Assembly (NCBI GenBank): GCA_934293005.1
Contig: CAKQYA010000014.1
Coordinates: 1-64,000 of the forward strand
Reading direction: 5' to 3'
Length of the DNA: 64,000 nt
DNA from: an uncultured Bacteroidaceae bacterium
GTDB taxonomy: Bacteria; Bacteroidota; Bacteroidia; Bacteroidales; Bacteroidaceae
This document shows positions 39,724 through 49,400 of this stretch, one piece after another. Within the stretch, counting starts at the first letter, position 1. Each line of letters starts with the position of its first letter. Below the pieces are notes generated by a model that had not been told where the DNA came from, ran no database searches, and saw nothing but the letters and a program-made list of their open reading frames with translations. Position numbers and translations under genes: made by a program.

Positions 39724-42636
39724 ATGAAGAAAGTATTACTAACTTTAGCCCTTGTCATGTTTTGTCTGTTCGTGCAGGCACAGACTGCAATGACGACATC
39801 AGAAATCAAGTCGCTCTATAAGACACAAAAGCGTTCGTGGGTGTCAATCCACGATCCGTCTGTGGTATGGGACCAATCGTCAAATTATTTCTATATTTAC
39901 GGTTCTCATTATTACGGGGCAAAAACGAAAGACTTCAACACCTACACACCGCTCGTTAATTTCTATTATGGCGGGTATGATAGCAATAATGCATACAAAG
40001 CATTTAAGAAAAACCCGACACGGAAAGTCATGCGTTGCCTGCCAGGAAGCACAGTTCAGGAAGAAGTAGATTTTGGCAGCTTCGATGCGTCAGCTTTCTG
40101 TTCCACATACGCATCTGTGAAAGTAGGCGACCGTCAACCAGCCACAGAAGCCTCATGGGTGTCGGGCGACCAATGGGCCCCAGACATTGTATACAATCCC
40201 AACATGAATAAATGGTGCTATTATTTGAGCCTTAACGGCGACTACTGGGCATCAGTCGTAGTACTCATGACATCCGACAGTCCAGAAGGGCCATTCAAAT
40301 ACCAGGGACCTGTCGTCTTCGGAGGCTTCAATGGCCAGTCATATTCAGGCAAGAAAGTTGATTACAAAGACACAGACCTTGAGATAGTGCTTGGACCACA
40401 GCCATCCCTCCCTTCAAGATATGTAACCAACCGTTGGGGATCATATTATCCCAACTGCATAGACCCATGCTCTTTCTTTGACGAAGAAGGAGAACTTTGG
40501 CTTGCCTACGGCTCCTGGTCAGGTGGCATATACATCTTGAAGCTTGATAAAAACACAGGCTTGCGCGATTACACATATACATATAGTGGCACATCGTCCT
40601 CTCCAAGCGAAACCGCCAAGAGCGATGCTTATTTTGGATTAAAGATAGCAGGTGGAGCCTACGTGAGCGGAGAAGGGCCGTACATACAGCATATAGGCGG
40701 CTACTATTACCTTTTCATGAGTTATGGCGGCTTTGCTCCTGATGGCGGTTACGAGATGCGAGTATTCCGCTCAGAAAAACCAACAGGACCATATGTGGAT
40801 GCATCAAAGAACTCAGCAGTCTTCAGTTCCTACAAAATGAATTATGGCCCTAAAGCAGCTACCAATGCAGGTATGAAACTCATTGGCTCAATGAACAATT
40901 GGGGACTAATGACAACAGGCGAGTGCGCCCAAGGCCACAACTCAGCTTGCCAGGACGACAAAGGACGCACATTCCTCGTGTGTCATACTAAATTCAATGA
41001 TGGCACATTAGGACATCAAGTGCGAGCATACCAGATGTATCTCAACAAAAAAGGATGGTTGTGCACATCCCCATTCCAATTCGACGGTGAGACAACCACA
41101 GATGCCGACATAGCCACATCACAGCCATACAGCGCTGCGGATATCGAAGGCGACTACCATCTGCTGATACATCCATACCGATTAGACCACACGAAATATG
41201 AAGAAGCATCGCCAGTCACCGTCCATCTGTCAGCCGATGGCAAAGTGTCAGGCGCATACACAGGCACATGGAAGTATACCGATGCCGACAAGTCGTATAT
41301 ACAGATACGCCTTGGAGCCACCACCTACGATGGAGTGGTGACAGAGCAAACCATGGAACAAAGCAACGCAAAAGCCTTGTGCTTCACGGCGGTCTGCTGT
41401 TCTGGCACAAATAGCGGCGTGCCATGCTGGGGCTACAAGCTTCAGCCGCAGTATGCACTCTCATACAATTATATCAAGCGCAGCGACACACACTTCAAGC
41501 TGTCGAAGTATCTGAGCATAAACAAAAATCTTGACCTCTGGTTCACACCAGAAGAAAATGTCAGACTGCAGTGGACATCCTCACAGCCAGAGATAGTTTC
41601 AGAAACAGGAAAATACTATCCTGTGTCAGAGCCAACCAACGTGAAACTGACAGCCAACATGTCGTGCGGCGACTACTATTGGGAATACACATACTCAGGC
41701 AATGCTCGCCCAGTGTCAGAACCAGCAGGCGACCAGACCACAGGGTTAGTGGCATTATACAATTTTGGCGATGATGATTCAAGCAATGCGCTTGCCAATG
41801 CCATGTCTCCAGACCAGACAGCCACACTCGCATCAGCCAACACTTCAGCATCAGCCATGCCTGTCCTCGAAACCGACCTGTCACGCTTTGGCGGCATCGT
41901 CCACACCAAGTTTGGCGCTCAAGGTTCAAACAGTTATGTGAGCATGCCTAATCCATTGTATAATGAGACCGGCATAGACGGCTTCACCGTCAGCGCATGG
42001 GTCAAGCGTGCCGACGACAATCAATGGGATGCCCTGTGGGGTTTCTTCAATTCTCAGTCAGCATCAGCTGCAGGTCCCCGTTTGTATCTTACAGGAAACA
42101 GCTACATAGGCTTCAACGACAATGCAGGCAACTGGTTCGACGTCAACCATCCAAATTCAAAAGACGTTGACATATTGGGTGTGGACGAGTGGCATCTCGT
42201 CACATTCACCTTCTCTCAGTCGGAAGGCTATATGCTTTATGTCGATGGTAAGCCATACACTACAGCCAACCTCGTTCACACAGGCAGTGCCGATAAGGCC
42301 ACTTTCAACAACAAGCTCGTAATCAGCAATGTCACAGCTTCCAAGTATTTCTACCTGGGGTTCGGTTCTTTCTGGGGCTCAGCCAACGCTTACTATGATG
42401 ATGTGATGTTATACAACCGAGCCCTCACGTCAACAGATGTGAAGGGACTGTATAGCGTTCTCAATTATTCAAATCCATTTGATGCAGGAACCATAGTGGG
42501 CATAAATGATGTTGAAGTTCCATCAGCTTCCTCGTCACGTCGCCACACCAACGCATACAGTATCAATGGCTCATCCATCTCTGTCCCAGCACGTGGCATA
42601 GTCATTAAAGATGGCAAGAAGGTGCTTGTGAAGTGA
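39724..42636 (+). CDS. Secreted GH43 family glycosidase with LamG-like domain
   Basis: GH43 enzymes act on arabinose- or xylose-containing plant polysaccharides; motifs here look closest to arabinan-type members. The 970 residues start with a signal peptide (to AQ at 20). The five-blade propeller has SIHDPSVVWD (base Asp44), YYPNCIDPCSFFDEEGELWL (Asp247), GSWSGGIYILKLD and SGEGPYIQHIGGYYYLFMS (acid Glu317). A beta-sandwich accessory region is followed by a LamG/concanavalin-like domain (about 668-905), with FTVSAWVKRADDNQWDALWG and YYDDVMLYNRAL. The last residues, AYSINGSSIS...GIVIKDGKKVLVK, resemble a type IX secretion tail like that of the GH10 xylanase. It stands alone between two terminators. 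The exact substrate is not decided. Confidence 0.92.
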   Translation: MKKVLLTLALVMFCLFVQAQTAMTTSEIKSLYKTQKRSWVSIHDPSVVWDQSSNYFYIYGSHYYGAKTKDFNTYTPLVNFYYGGYDSNNAYKAFKKNPTRKVMRCLPGSTVQEEVDFGSFDASAFCSTYASVKVGDRQPATEASWVSGDQWAPDIVYNPNMNKWCYYLSLNGDYWASVVVLMTSDSPEGPFKYQGPVVFGGFNGQSYSGKKVDYKDTDLEIVLGPQPSLPSRYVTNRWGSYYPNCIDPCSFFDEEGELWLAYGSWSGGIYILKLDKNTGLRDYTYTYSGTSSSPSETAKSDAYFGLKIAGGAYVSGEGPYIQHIGGYYYLFMSYGGFAPDGGYEMRVFRSEKPTGPYVDASKNSAVFSSYKMNYGPKAATNAGMKLIGSMNNWGLMTTGECAQGHNSACQDDKGRTFLVCHTKFNDGTLGHQVRAYQMYLNKKGWLCTSPFQFDGETTTDADIATSQPYSAADIEGDYHLLIHPYRLDHTKYEEASPVTVHLSADGKVSGAYTGTWKYTDADKSYIQIRLGATTYDGVVTEQTMEQSNAKALCFTAVCCSGTNSGVPCWGYKLQPQYALSYNYIKRSDTHFKLSKYLSINKNLDLWFTPEENVRLQWTSSQPEIVSETGKYYPVSEPTNVKLTANMSCGDYYWEYTYSGNARPVSEPAGDQTTGLVALYNFGDDDSSNALANAMSPDQTATLASANTSASAMPVLETDLSRFGGIVHTKFGAQGSNSYVSMPNPLYNETGIDGFTVSAWVKRADDNQWDALWGFFNSQSASAAGPRLYLTGNSYIGFNDNAGNWFDVNHPNSKDVDILGVDEWHLVTFTFSQSEGYMLYVDGKPYTTANLVHTGSADKATFNNKLVISNVTASKYFYLGFGSFWGSANAYYDDVMLYNRALTSTDVKGLYSVLNYSNPFDAGTIVGINDVEVPSASSSRRHTNAYSINGSSISVPARGIVIKDGKKVLVK

Positions 42637-42703
42637 AACAATTGACAATGCGCAGACATTGCCAGCACATTGACCTTCAATACAACAAAACACGCAGTCG
42701 TGG

Positions 42704-42755
42704 CCAGACTCTCACTCTTGAAGAGTCTGGTTGCGTCTGTGTGTTATTTTTATAG
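42704..42755 (+). terminator. Terminator of the GH43 gene
   Basis: CCAGACTCT (42704-42712) pairs perfectly with AGAGTCTGG (42722-42730). An outer ACGCA/TGCGT pairing (42692-42696 with 42732-42736) may extend it, and GTTATTTTTAT follows. Confidence 0.65.
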
Positions 42756-42884
42756 TTGCCACGCTCTGTCGAATCAGCCTGATTGCGAAATGCAACGTTG
42801 AAATAAATGTCAAGTCTTATAATTAGAAAGAACTTATACTATTCTTTTCTTTCCGGTCATCTTCACCATAAAATAGGCTTTATA

Positions 42885-43016
42885 AAGTATCCTAAGATAC
42901 TTTGCCAAGTATCCTAATATACTTTGCCAAGTATCCTAATATACTTTGTCAAGTATCCTAAGATACTTTGCCAAGTATCCTAATATACTTTGCCAAGTAT
43001 CCTAAGATACCTTTTT
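42885..43016. repeat. 22-bp-period palindromic repeat array, copy C
   Basis: Six contiguous units begin at 42885, 42907, 42929, 42951, 42973 and 42995, exactly 22 bp apart. Each unit is AAGTATCCTAA(G/T)ATACTT plus a four-base linker (TGCC, once TGTC); the last unit is degenerate at its end. The core AAGTATC-CTAA-GATACTT is a perfect inverted repeat in the G variant. There are no spacers between units, so this is not a CRISPR array. Confidence 0.95.
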
Positions 43017-43124
43017 CAAGCGTATTCGTGCCATCTTGTGATCATTGACAAACCCCATATCTCAGTTTGTCTTAAAGAAGTGATTTCCATCACCTATTAT
43101 TCTCTATCTTCCATGCAGCCTTCA

Positions 43125-43206
43125 AACACATGATCATGTTGGGGCGCAATTTTACGGTACACAAGATTTAATACCCTTGTGATGTGTTGAACACATGATT
43201 ATGTTG
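43125..43206. repeat. Two 17-bp palindromic direct repeats
   Basis: AACACATGATCATGTTG at 43125-43141 recurs at 43190-43206 with one change (C to T in the centre). Each copy contains an imperfect AACAtgATcaTGTT palindrome. The copies are 65 bp apart, start to start. Confidence 0.6.
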
Positions 43207-43222
43207 CGTTGCTGTATGAATT

Positions 43223-43251
43223 ATTATAGTTGACAAATTAGCAACTATAAT
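43223..43251. promoter_or_regulatory. Operator-like 10-bp inverted repeat
   Basis: ATTATAGTTG (43223-43232) and CAACTATAAT (43242-43251) are perfect complements with a 9-bp spacer, about 125 bp upstream of the candidate -33 element. The shape suits a dimeric regulator, but the binding protein is unknown. Confidence 0.45.
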
Positions 43252-43354
43252 CTTTAAAAGTCTTGAACAGTATAAAACTTCCATAATCACAATGACAAAA
43301 AGCATGCTTCACCCCATATCATGAGTTAAAAAAGATGAAACACAGAAATAGCGC

Positions 43355-43383
43355 TTGAAATGCTGAGTTGCATGCTATTTTTG
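43355..43383 (+). promoter_or_regulatory. Candidate promoter of the FAS1-SusCD locus
   Basis: TTG at 43355-43357, an 18-nt spacer, then TATTTTTG at 43376-43383 (exact TAnnTTTG). It would give a leader of about 185 nt before the ATG at 43575. Confidence 0.5.
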
Positions 43384-43574
43384 TCTTCAAAGATGAAAGA
43401 TTTAATCCTTTTTTTTGTTTATGTGTGGATTTTTTTCTTTCTTTGCAATGACTTATCATGTATAAACGGCGATTTGGCCAAATGTTGCCGCAAAGACCTC
43501 TGGTAAGCATAAAGCTTTTACTTAAGATATTTAGTAAAAGCAAAAGAAGAAAACAAATCTATTCTAATATTATT

Positions 43575-46490
43575 ATGTTGTATAACTTTCAGAGAAAAAG
43601 AATGTGCAGACACCTCTTGGTAGGAGGAGCACTGCTCGCTGCAGGTATGGGCATGTATTCTTGTTCCGATGATTACAGACTGGATGATGAGAAGCCCTCA
43701 GGCATCAACAACATCTACGGCTACATGAAGGATCAAGGCAACTTCACCAACTACTTGCATCTGATTGACGACCTTGGGCTTTCAGAGATATTGTCCAAGA
43801 CCGGTAGTAAAACAATGTTCATCGCGGATGATGATGCGTTTGCCAAGTTCTACGCATCAAACAGCTGGGGCGTTAAGAGCTACGAAGGGCTGACACTTGC
43901 CCAGAAGAAGCTTTTGCTCAACTCATCAATGATTGACAACCCTTACTCTACGACCATGCTCTCATCAGCAGAGTCGCAGGGCACTACGGGCCGTCCTGTC
44001 AAAGGTGAGGTATGCCGCCGATCATCATCACAGTCGTTGCTCGACTCCGTTATGGTGCTCTCCAATGCAGACGACAGCGGCATCATGCCCGACAACCCTC
44101 TCTTCAATGAAGTCCGCGCCAACCACGAGTCAATAGTGCTCTTCAACGATGCTTCCACAGCAGCGCCAATGGTGCATTTCACAGGTAAGTTTGTCACAGT
44201 TAACAAACTTTCCAATTCTGATGTTGACTTCATCTACAACCAGCCAGAAGGCACATTCCAGACAGACGACGTTTATGTCAACGACGCCAGAGTCATCAAT
44301 TCAAACATTTTCTGTCTCAACGGATTCATCCATCAGGTCGACAAGGTCATCGTGCCTCTCGACAACATGGCTGAGATCATCCGCAAGAATCCGAAGACCA
44401 CCACATACAGTGGCATCATCGAGCGCTTTGCTGCGCCAGACGATTCCCTCGGACTCACACGCACATACAACCTCTCATACGGCACAGAATACGATTCAGT
44501 CTTCGTGAAGCGTTATTTCTCCGACCGTTCAGCAGGTTCTACAATGTCAGCAAACCGTCCATTCAATCTCGACAAGAACGGCAAGCCATTTGACGATGGT
44601 AATACAGCTCTCAAGTATGACCCGGGATGGAACGGATACCTTCCATATATTAGCAACGACCGCCAGCCTATGATGGAAGACGTTGCTGTGATGCTTGTCC
44701 CAACCGATGCCGCCATCAACGAGTGGTGGAACAACGGTGGCGGCCAGGTTATCAAAAACTACTACGGCTCTATCGACGACACTCCAAACTCAGTGCTCGA
44801 CAAACTCATCCGTGTCAACCAGCTCGAGTCGTTCGTCAGTGCAGCTCCATCACATTTCAGCGATGTCATGAACGACGCCAATGAGAAGCTTGGCATCACA
44901 AAAGCAGATGTCGACAGCGTGATAATAGGATGCAACGGTATGGTGTTCCTCACAAACAAGGTGTTCACTCCAGCATCTTATTCATCGGTTCTTTTCCCAG
45001 CCGTCATCGACACCACAAGCTTCAAGATCCTGTCGAACGCCATCAGCAACCTCAACTACGACAAGTACCTCAACTCGCCAGTGTCAAATTATGTGTTCCT
45101 GCTGCCTACAAACAATGGCATGCTCACATACATCGACCCTGTGTCGTATGCTCTGTCTGAAGAAGGTGGCGCGGAAGGCAAGTCACAGATGTGGCAGTTC
45201 CACCTCGACCTCTCAAAGGCAGCCAAAAAGCAGCTCTATGCAGATGTGTATGACTGCATCGTCGATGCAGAAGGCAACATCACCCGCGATGAGACAAAGA
45301 AGACCACAATCACAGGCGGAACAGACAACGCTATTCTCAGGAACCGCATCGAGAATCTTCTCGACAACATCATCGTGGTCCTTGACGAGAGAACAAAACT
45401 CTCTTCAAGCAAAAAATACTACAAGACAAAAGCACGCACCTTTGTGCGCATAGAAGACACCGGAAACGAGTATAAGGTCTACGGCTCGTACCAGAACGAA
45501 ATTGATGAGCCATTTGTTGTCAGCAAGGACAAGGCATACAACATGAACAATGGTCTCACCATTCCTATCGAAGGCGTGGTTATGGGCACACGCAAGTCTG
45601 TTCTCGCCACACTTAACGACCAGCCTGAATTCTCCGACTTCGCAGGCATCATCAAGGCATGCGCAGTGTCTAAGAGCAATTCCAAGGACGAATGGCAAGC
45701 AGGTGACCAGGTGTTCGGAAACCTCTTCACGCTTAAGGCAAAAGGCTCTATCGGTGCTGAGGACACAGAGTCCAACAAGGGTAAGGCCACATATCTCCTC
45801 AACAACTACAACTATACAGTGTACGCTCCAACCAATGCTGCTATGCAGAAGGCTTATGAGGCAGGTCTCCCAACACTTGAGGACCTTGATGAAGCAGAGC
45901 AGTTTGACGATGCCAATGCTGACGCTGCAAAAGATGATCCTTCTGTAAAGGAGACACAGCGTGCCGACAGCATCCGCGAGGTGATGCTCGACTTTGTCAA
46001 GTATCATATTCAAGACAACTCCATCTTCGTTGACGAGGGCTTTGCGTCGGCCGACTATGAGTCGGGCAAGACAGAGCTTATCAAGTCAGTCACAGTTGAC
46101 GATGAAGGCACCATACAGCCATGGAATGGAAAGTACTCTCCAGGACGTCCATACAAGTTGAAAGTGAAAGTGTCTGCAGGCAGCATGACTGTCACAGACT
46201 GTCGCAATGGTTATGATCCAAACACAAAGGCATTCTTGGGCGGTGTGACCGCAAACGTAGTCACCAAGCCTGGCCTTTACAACCTCATGGCGCATGAGTA
46301 TTGGTACAAGAGCAAGTCGAAGGTGACATCACCGTATAATACTCAGCTCGACAACTCTTCATCAGTTGTCATTCAGGGCATCGACTCGCCGCTCATCTTC
46401 GCAGATGGCAAGCACTATGACTCAAATGGTCAGAAGGTTGATACACAGTTCACATACTCATATAAGCCACTTTCATCAGATAAAAAATAA
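43575..46490 (+). CDS. Multi-FAS1 (fasciclin) domain surface lipoprotein, first in the SusCD locus
   Basis: I start the protein at MLYNFQRKRMCRHLLVGGAL (971 residues) because the longer frame begins with an unlikely basic stretch; Met at 43602 is also possible. The signal peptide ends GMGMYSC, and SDDY after the lipid Cys suits surface export in Bacteroidetes. About four FAS1-like domains can be traced by their H1/H2-type segments: YGYMKDQGNFTNYLHLIDDL with TMFIADDDAFAKFY, MLVPTDAAINEWW, SNYVFLLPTNNGMLTYID, and YTVYAPTNAAMQKAYE. The end carries SSVVIQGIDSPLIF. FAS1 domains bind partners in adhesion. Its place in front of susC suggests a substrate-binding or complex-stabilising role, which is inference. 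Confidence 0.85.
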   Translation: MLYNFQRKRMCRHLLVGGALLAAGMGMYSCSDDYRLDDEKPSGINNIYGYMKDQGNFTNYLHLIDDLGLSEILSKTGSKTMFIADDDAFAKFYASNSWGVKSYEGLTLAQKKLLLNSSMIDNPYSTTMLSSAESQGTTGRPVKGEVCRRSSSQSLLDSVMVLSNADDSGIMPDNPLFNEVRANHESIVLFNDASTAAPMVHFTGKFVTVNKLSNSDVDFIYNQPEGTFQTDDVYVNDARVINSNIFCLNGFIHQVDKVIVPLDNMAEIIRKNPKTTTYSGIIERFAAPDDSLGLTRTYNLSYGTEYDSVFVKRYFSDRSAGSTMSANRPFNLDKNGKPFDDGNTALKYDPGWNGYLPYISNDRQPMMEDVAVMLVPTDAAINEWWNNGGGQVIKNYYGSIDDTPNSVLDKLIRVNQLESFVSAAPSHFSDVMNDANEKLGITKADVDSVIIGCNGMVFLTNKVFTPASYSSVLFPAVIDTTSFKILSNAISNLNYDKYLNSPVSNYVFLLPTNNGMLTYIDPVSYALSEEGGAEGKSQMWQFHLDLSKAAKKQLYADVYDCIVDAEGNITRDETKKTTITGGTDNAILRNRIENLLDNIIVVLDERTKLSSSKKYYKTKARTFVRIEDTGNEYKVYGSYQNEIDEPFVVSKDKAYNMNNGLTIPIEGVVMGTRKSVLATLNDQPEFSDFAGIIKACAVSKSNSKDEWQAGDQVFGNLFTLKAKGSIGAEDTESNKGKATYLLNNYNYTVYAPTNAAMQKAYEAGLPTLEDLDEAEQFDDANADAAKDDPSVKETQRADSIREVMLDFVKYHIQDNSIFVDEGFASADYESGKTELIKSVTVDDEGTIQPWNGKYSPGRPYKLKVKVSAGSMTVTDCRNGYDPNTKAFLGGVTANVVTKPGLYNLMAHEYWYKSKSKVTSPYNTQLDNSSSVVIQGIDSPLIFADGKHYDSNGQKVDTQFTYSYKPLSSDKK

Positions 46491-46495
46491 ATATC

Positions 46496-49400
46496 ATGAA
46501 AAAAATATTATCAATATTAATGCTCCTCGCTTGCTTCTGTATCAATGCAAGTGCGCAGGTGAAAGCGGGCGACGTTGTCAGTGGTCAGGTCTGGGACGAT
46601 TTTGACCCGCTGATGATGTGTAACGTGATAGAGATTGACAAAAACAGTCGTATCGTAGCCCACGCCGTGACTGATATCAATGGTAACTTCTCCTTCAAGA
46701 TTGTCAGTCCTAAGAACAAGATACGCATCTCATACATAGGTTGCCAGACAGTCGACCTTCCCATCACAAAGAAATCATTCGGACGCATCGTCCTCAAAAG
46801 CAAAAACACCATCAAGGAGGTGACCATCAAGGCAGCTCGCAAGAGCCAGAGCGCTGGTCTGTCCATTCCTATGACAGAGATATCTGTGGCTCAGCAGGTC
46901 ATCGATATGAAAGAGTTTGAAGGTGTTGCTATGACCACTGTCGACGAAGCCCTCCAGGGTCGTGTTGCAGGTCTCGACATCGTGTCCAACTCAGGTAACC
47001 TTGGAGCAGGCACAACAATGCGTCTGCGTGGTGTGTCAACCATCCATGGCAACCAGAACCCTCTTGTCGTTGTCAACGGAACCATCCTCTCAAACAACGA
47101 CCAGGCAGAGTCGTTCGACTATTCCAACGCCAACGAAGAGCGCTTTGCAGAGCTCCTCAACGTCAACCCTGAGGATATCGAGTCTATCACAGTCCTCAAG
47201 GATGCCGCAGCCTGCGCCATCTGGGGTTCACGCGGTGCCAACGGTGTCATCGAAATCAAGACAAAGCGTGGTGCAAGAGGCAAGACACGCATTTCTTATT
47301 CTTACCGTTTCACAGGCTCATGGCAGCCAGATGGATACAAGCTTCTCAATGGTGACGAGTACACCATGTACATGAAAGAGGCTTACTTCAACCCTCGCCA
47401 GCAGTCAGGCTTCGCCGACAAGAACAGCAACGACTTCATTCCTGAAATCGCTTATGCTCCTGAATGGTCTGAATATCACATGTACAACGACAACACCGAC
47501 TGGGTCGATGCTGTTAAGCAGTTCGGTACCAACCAGCAGCACTATGTGTCTCTCGTCGGTGGTGGTGAGAAGGCCAACTTCCGCATCTCTGGCGGTTACG
47601 ACCATGCTACAGGTACTATCATCACACAGGTGCTCGACCGCTTCTCCACACGTGTCGCTCTCGACTACCAAGTGTCAGACCGCATCAAGGTGCAGACCAA
47701 CTTCAACCTCACATATACTAAGAACGATCGCAACAACACGGCCGACGCTCTTGGCATTGCTTACAAGAAGATGCCAAACCTCTCCATTTATCGTGAGGAC
47801 GAGAATGGCAACGACATCATAGGCGATTACTATACAATGAATCAGAACATCACCAAGGAAACAGGTGTGTACGCAGCATCAAAAGTGTACCTTGACGACC
47901 AGTATGGAATGAAGAACCCTGTCGCTGTGGCACACAATTCGCGTCAGCAGGAGAGAAACATCAACCTCGCTCCTGAATTCATCTTCTCATACGATGTCCT
48001 TGGCACACAGCCAGACCAGACACGCCTTAAGTATGACGGTATGGTGCGTTATGACATTGCCAGCAACGACAACGACTCGTTCATGCCTGGATGGCTGTCT
48101 ACGTTAAACCAATTTGATCAAAAGACAGGTTACAATAAGGCTACTGCCAACAACTACAAGTCGCATGTGCTCACCACACGTCACACATTGACTTTCACTC
48201 CACATTTCAAGGCAGAAGGACATTCGCTCAACCTCTTAGGACGCTATGAATATTCTGAGGGTAACTCTTCAACTCAGAACTACAGCACATACATGGTGCC
48301 AACAACAGGTCAGATCAAGGATCCTCTTGGCGGAGGCGTTCCTTATTCCCCTGGCACAGGCGCAGGCGAATGGAAACGTCAGAATGTGACATTCCAGAGC
48401 CACTATTCATACAAAGGAAAGTATAGCCTCACAGCCACACTCCGTGGCGACTGCTCTACAGCCTTCGGTCCAGACCGCCGCTGGGGTTTCTTCCCAGGTG
48501 TGTCTGCTCGTTGGAACATCTCCGATGAACCTTTCATGGAACCAGTGAGATGGCTCTCAATGCTGTCTATCCGTCCATCATTCGGTATTGTTGGTAACGC
48601 TCCTGGCGGTGAAGGCCTTTTCCGTTCCAAGTATGGCACATCAGGCTCATATCTCGGCCAGTCGGGTGTGGCTCCAACCAACATCCGTCTTGTTGACCTC
48701 CGTTGGGAGAAGAAGACATCATATCAGATCGGTTTCGACTTCGGCATCTTTGATAACAAGATTGACGGTAACGTCGACATCTACACTCAGACCACAAGAG
48801 ACCTTCTCAACCCTGGTTTCAGAATTCCATCATCTTCTGGTTACAGCTCTCTCACCAACCACAATGCAGGTGAGCTTCGCAATGTGGGTTGGGAGTTCAA
48901 CCTCAACGGACACAATGTAGTGAAAGTGGGCGATTTTGCTGTCGACTTCAATGTGTCGTTTGCCAACAACCGCAACCGCATCCTCAAGATGGATGAGACT
49001 GTGCTCGAAAGTTTGAACCGTGACTTCAATTATGCAAACGGTTCATACCTCTCACGTGTCCAGCTGAATAACCCACTTGGTTCAATATACGGTTTCCGCT
49101 ACAAGGGCGTTTACCAATATTCTGAGTTCTCTGAGGAAGAGGTCAAGGGCTTGACAGGTCCTAATTCTCCTGTGGCACGCAATGCCAATGGTGAGGTAGT
49201 CTACGACTCTAAGGGCGCTCCAAAGTATATGGTGTTCAATTATGGTGGCACCAATGAGTATACGTTCGTGGGTGGCGATGCCATTTATGAGGATGTCAAC
49301 CATGACGGACAGATCAATGAGCTCGACATCGTTTACCTCGGTTCATCTCTTCCAAAGGTGACAGGTGGTTTCGGTACAAAGTTCAAATATAAAGAGTGGC

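Larger units (their letters stand above)
42756..43574. other. Regulatory-looking gap upstream of the FAS1-SusCD locus
   Basis: No gene was found over about 820 bp. In order the gap holds repeat array C (42885-43016), two copies of a 17-bp palindromic word (43125-43141 and 43190-43206), a 10-bp inverted repeat (43223-43251) and a candidate promoter (43355-43383). Confidence 0.6.

Noticed and set aside
5196..43016. The 22-bp arrays as CRISPR
   Set aside because: Units are contiguous with no spacers and are internally palindromic, and no cas gene is present.
43458..43574. The longer N-terminus for the first FAS1 gene
   Set aside because: The extra 39 residues are basic and would place the lipoprotein signal internally; a start at 43575 or 43602 gives a normal signal peptide.
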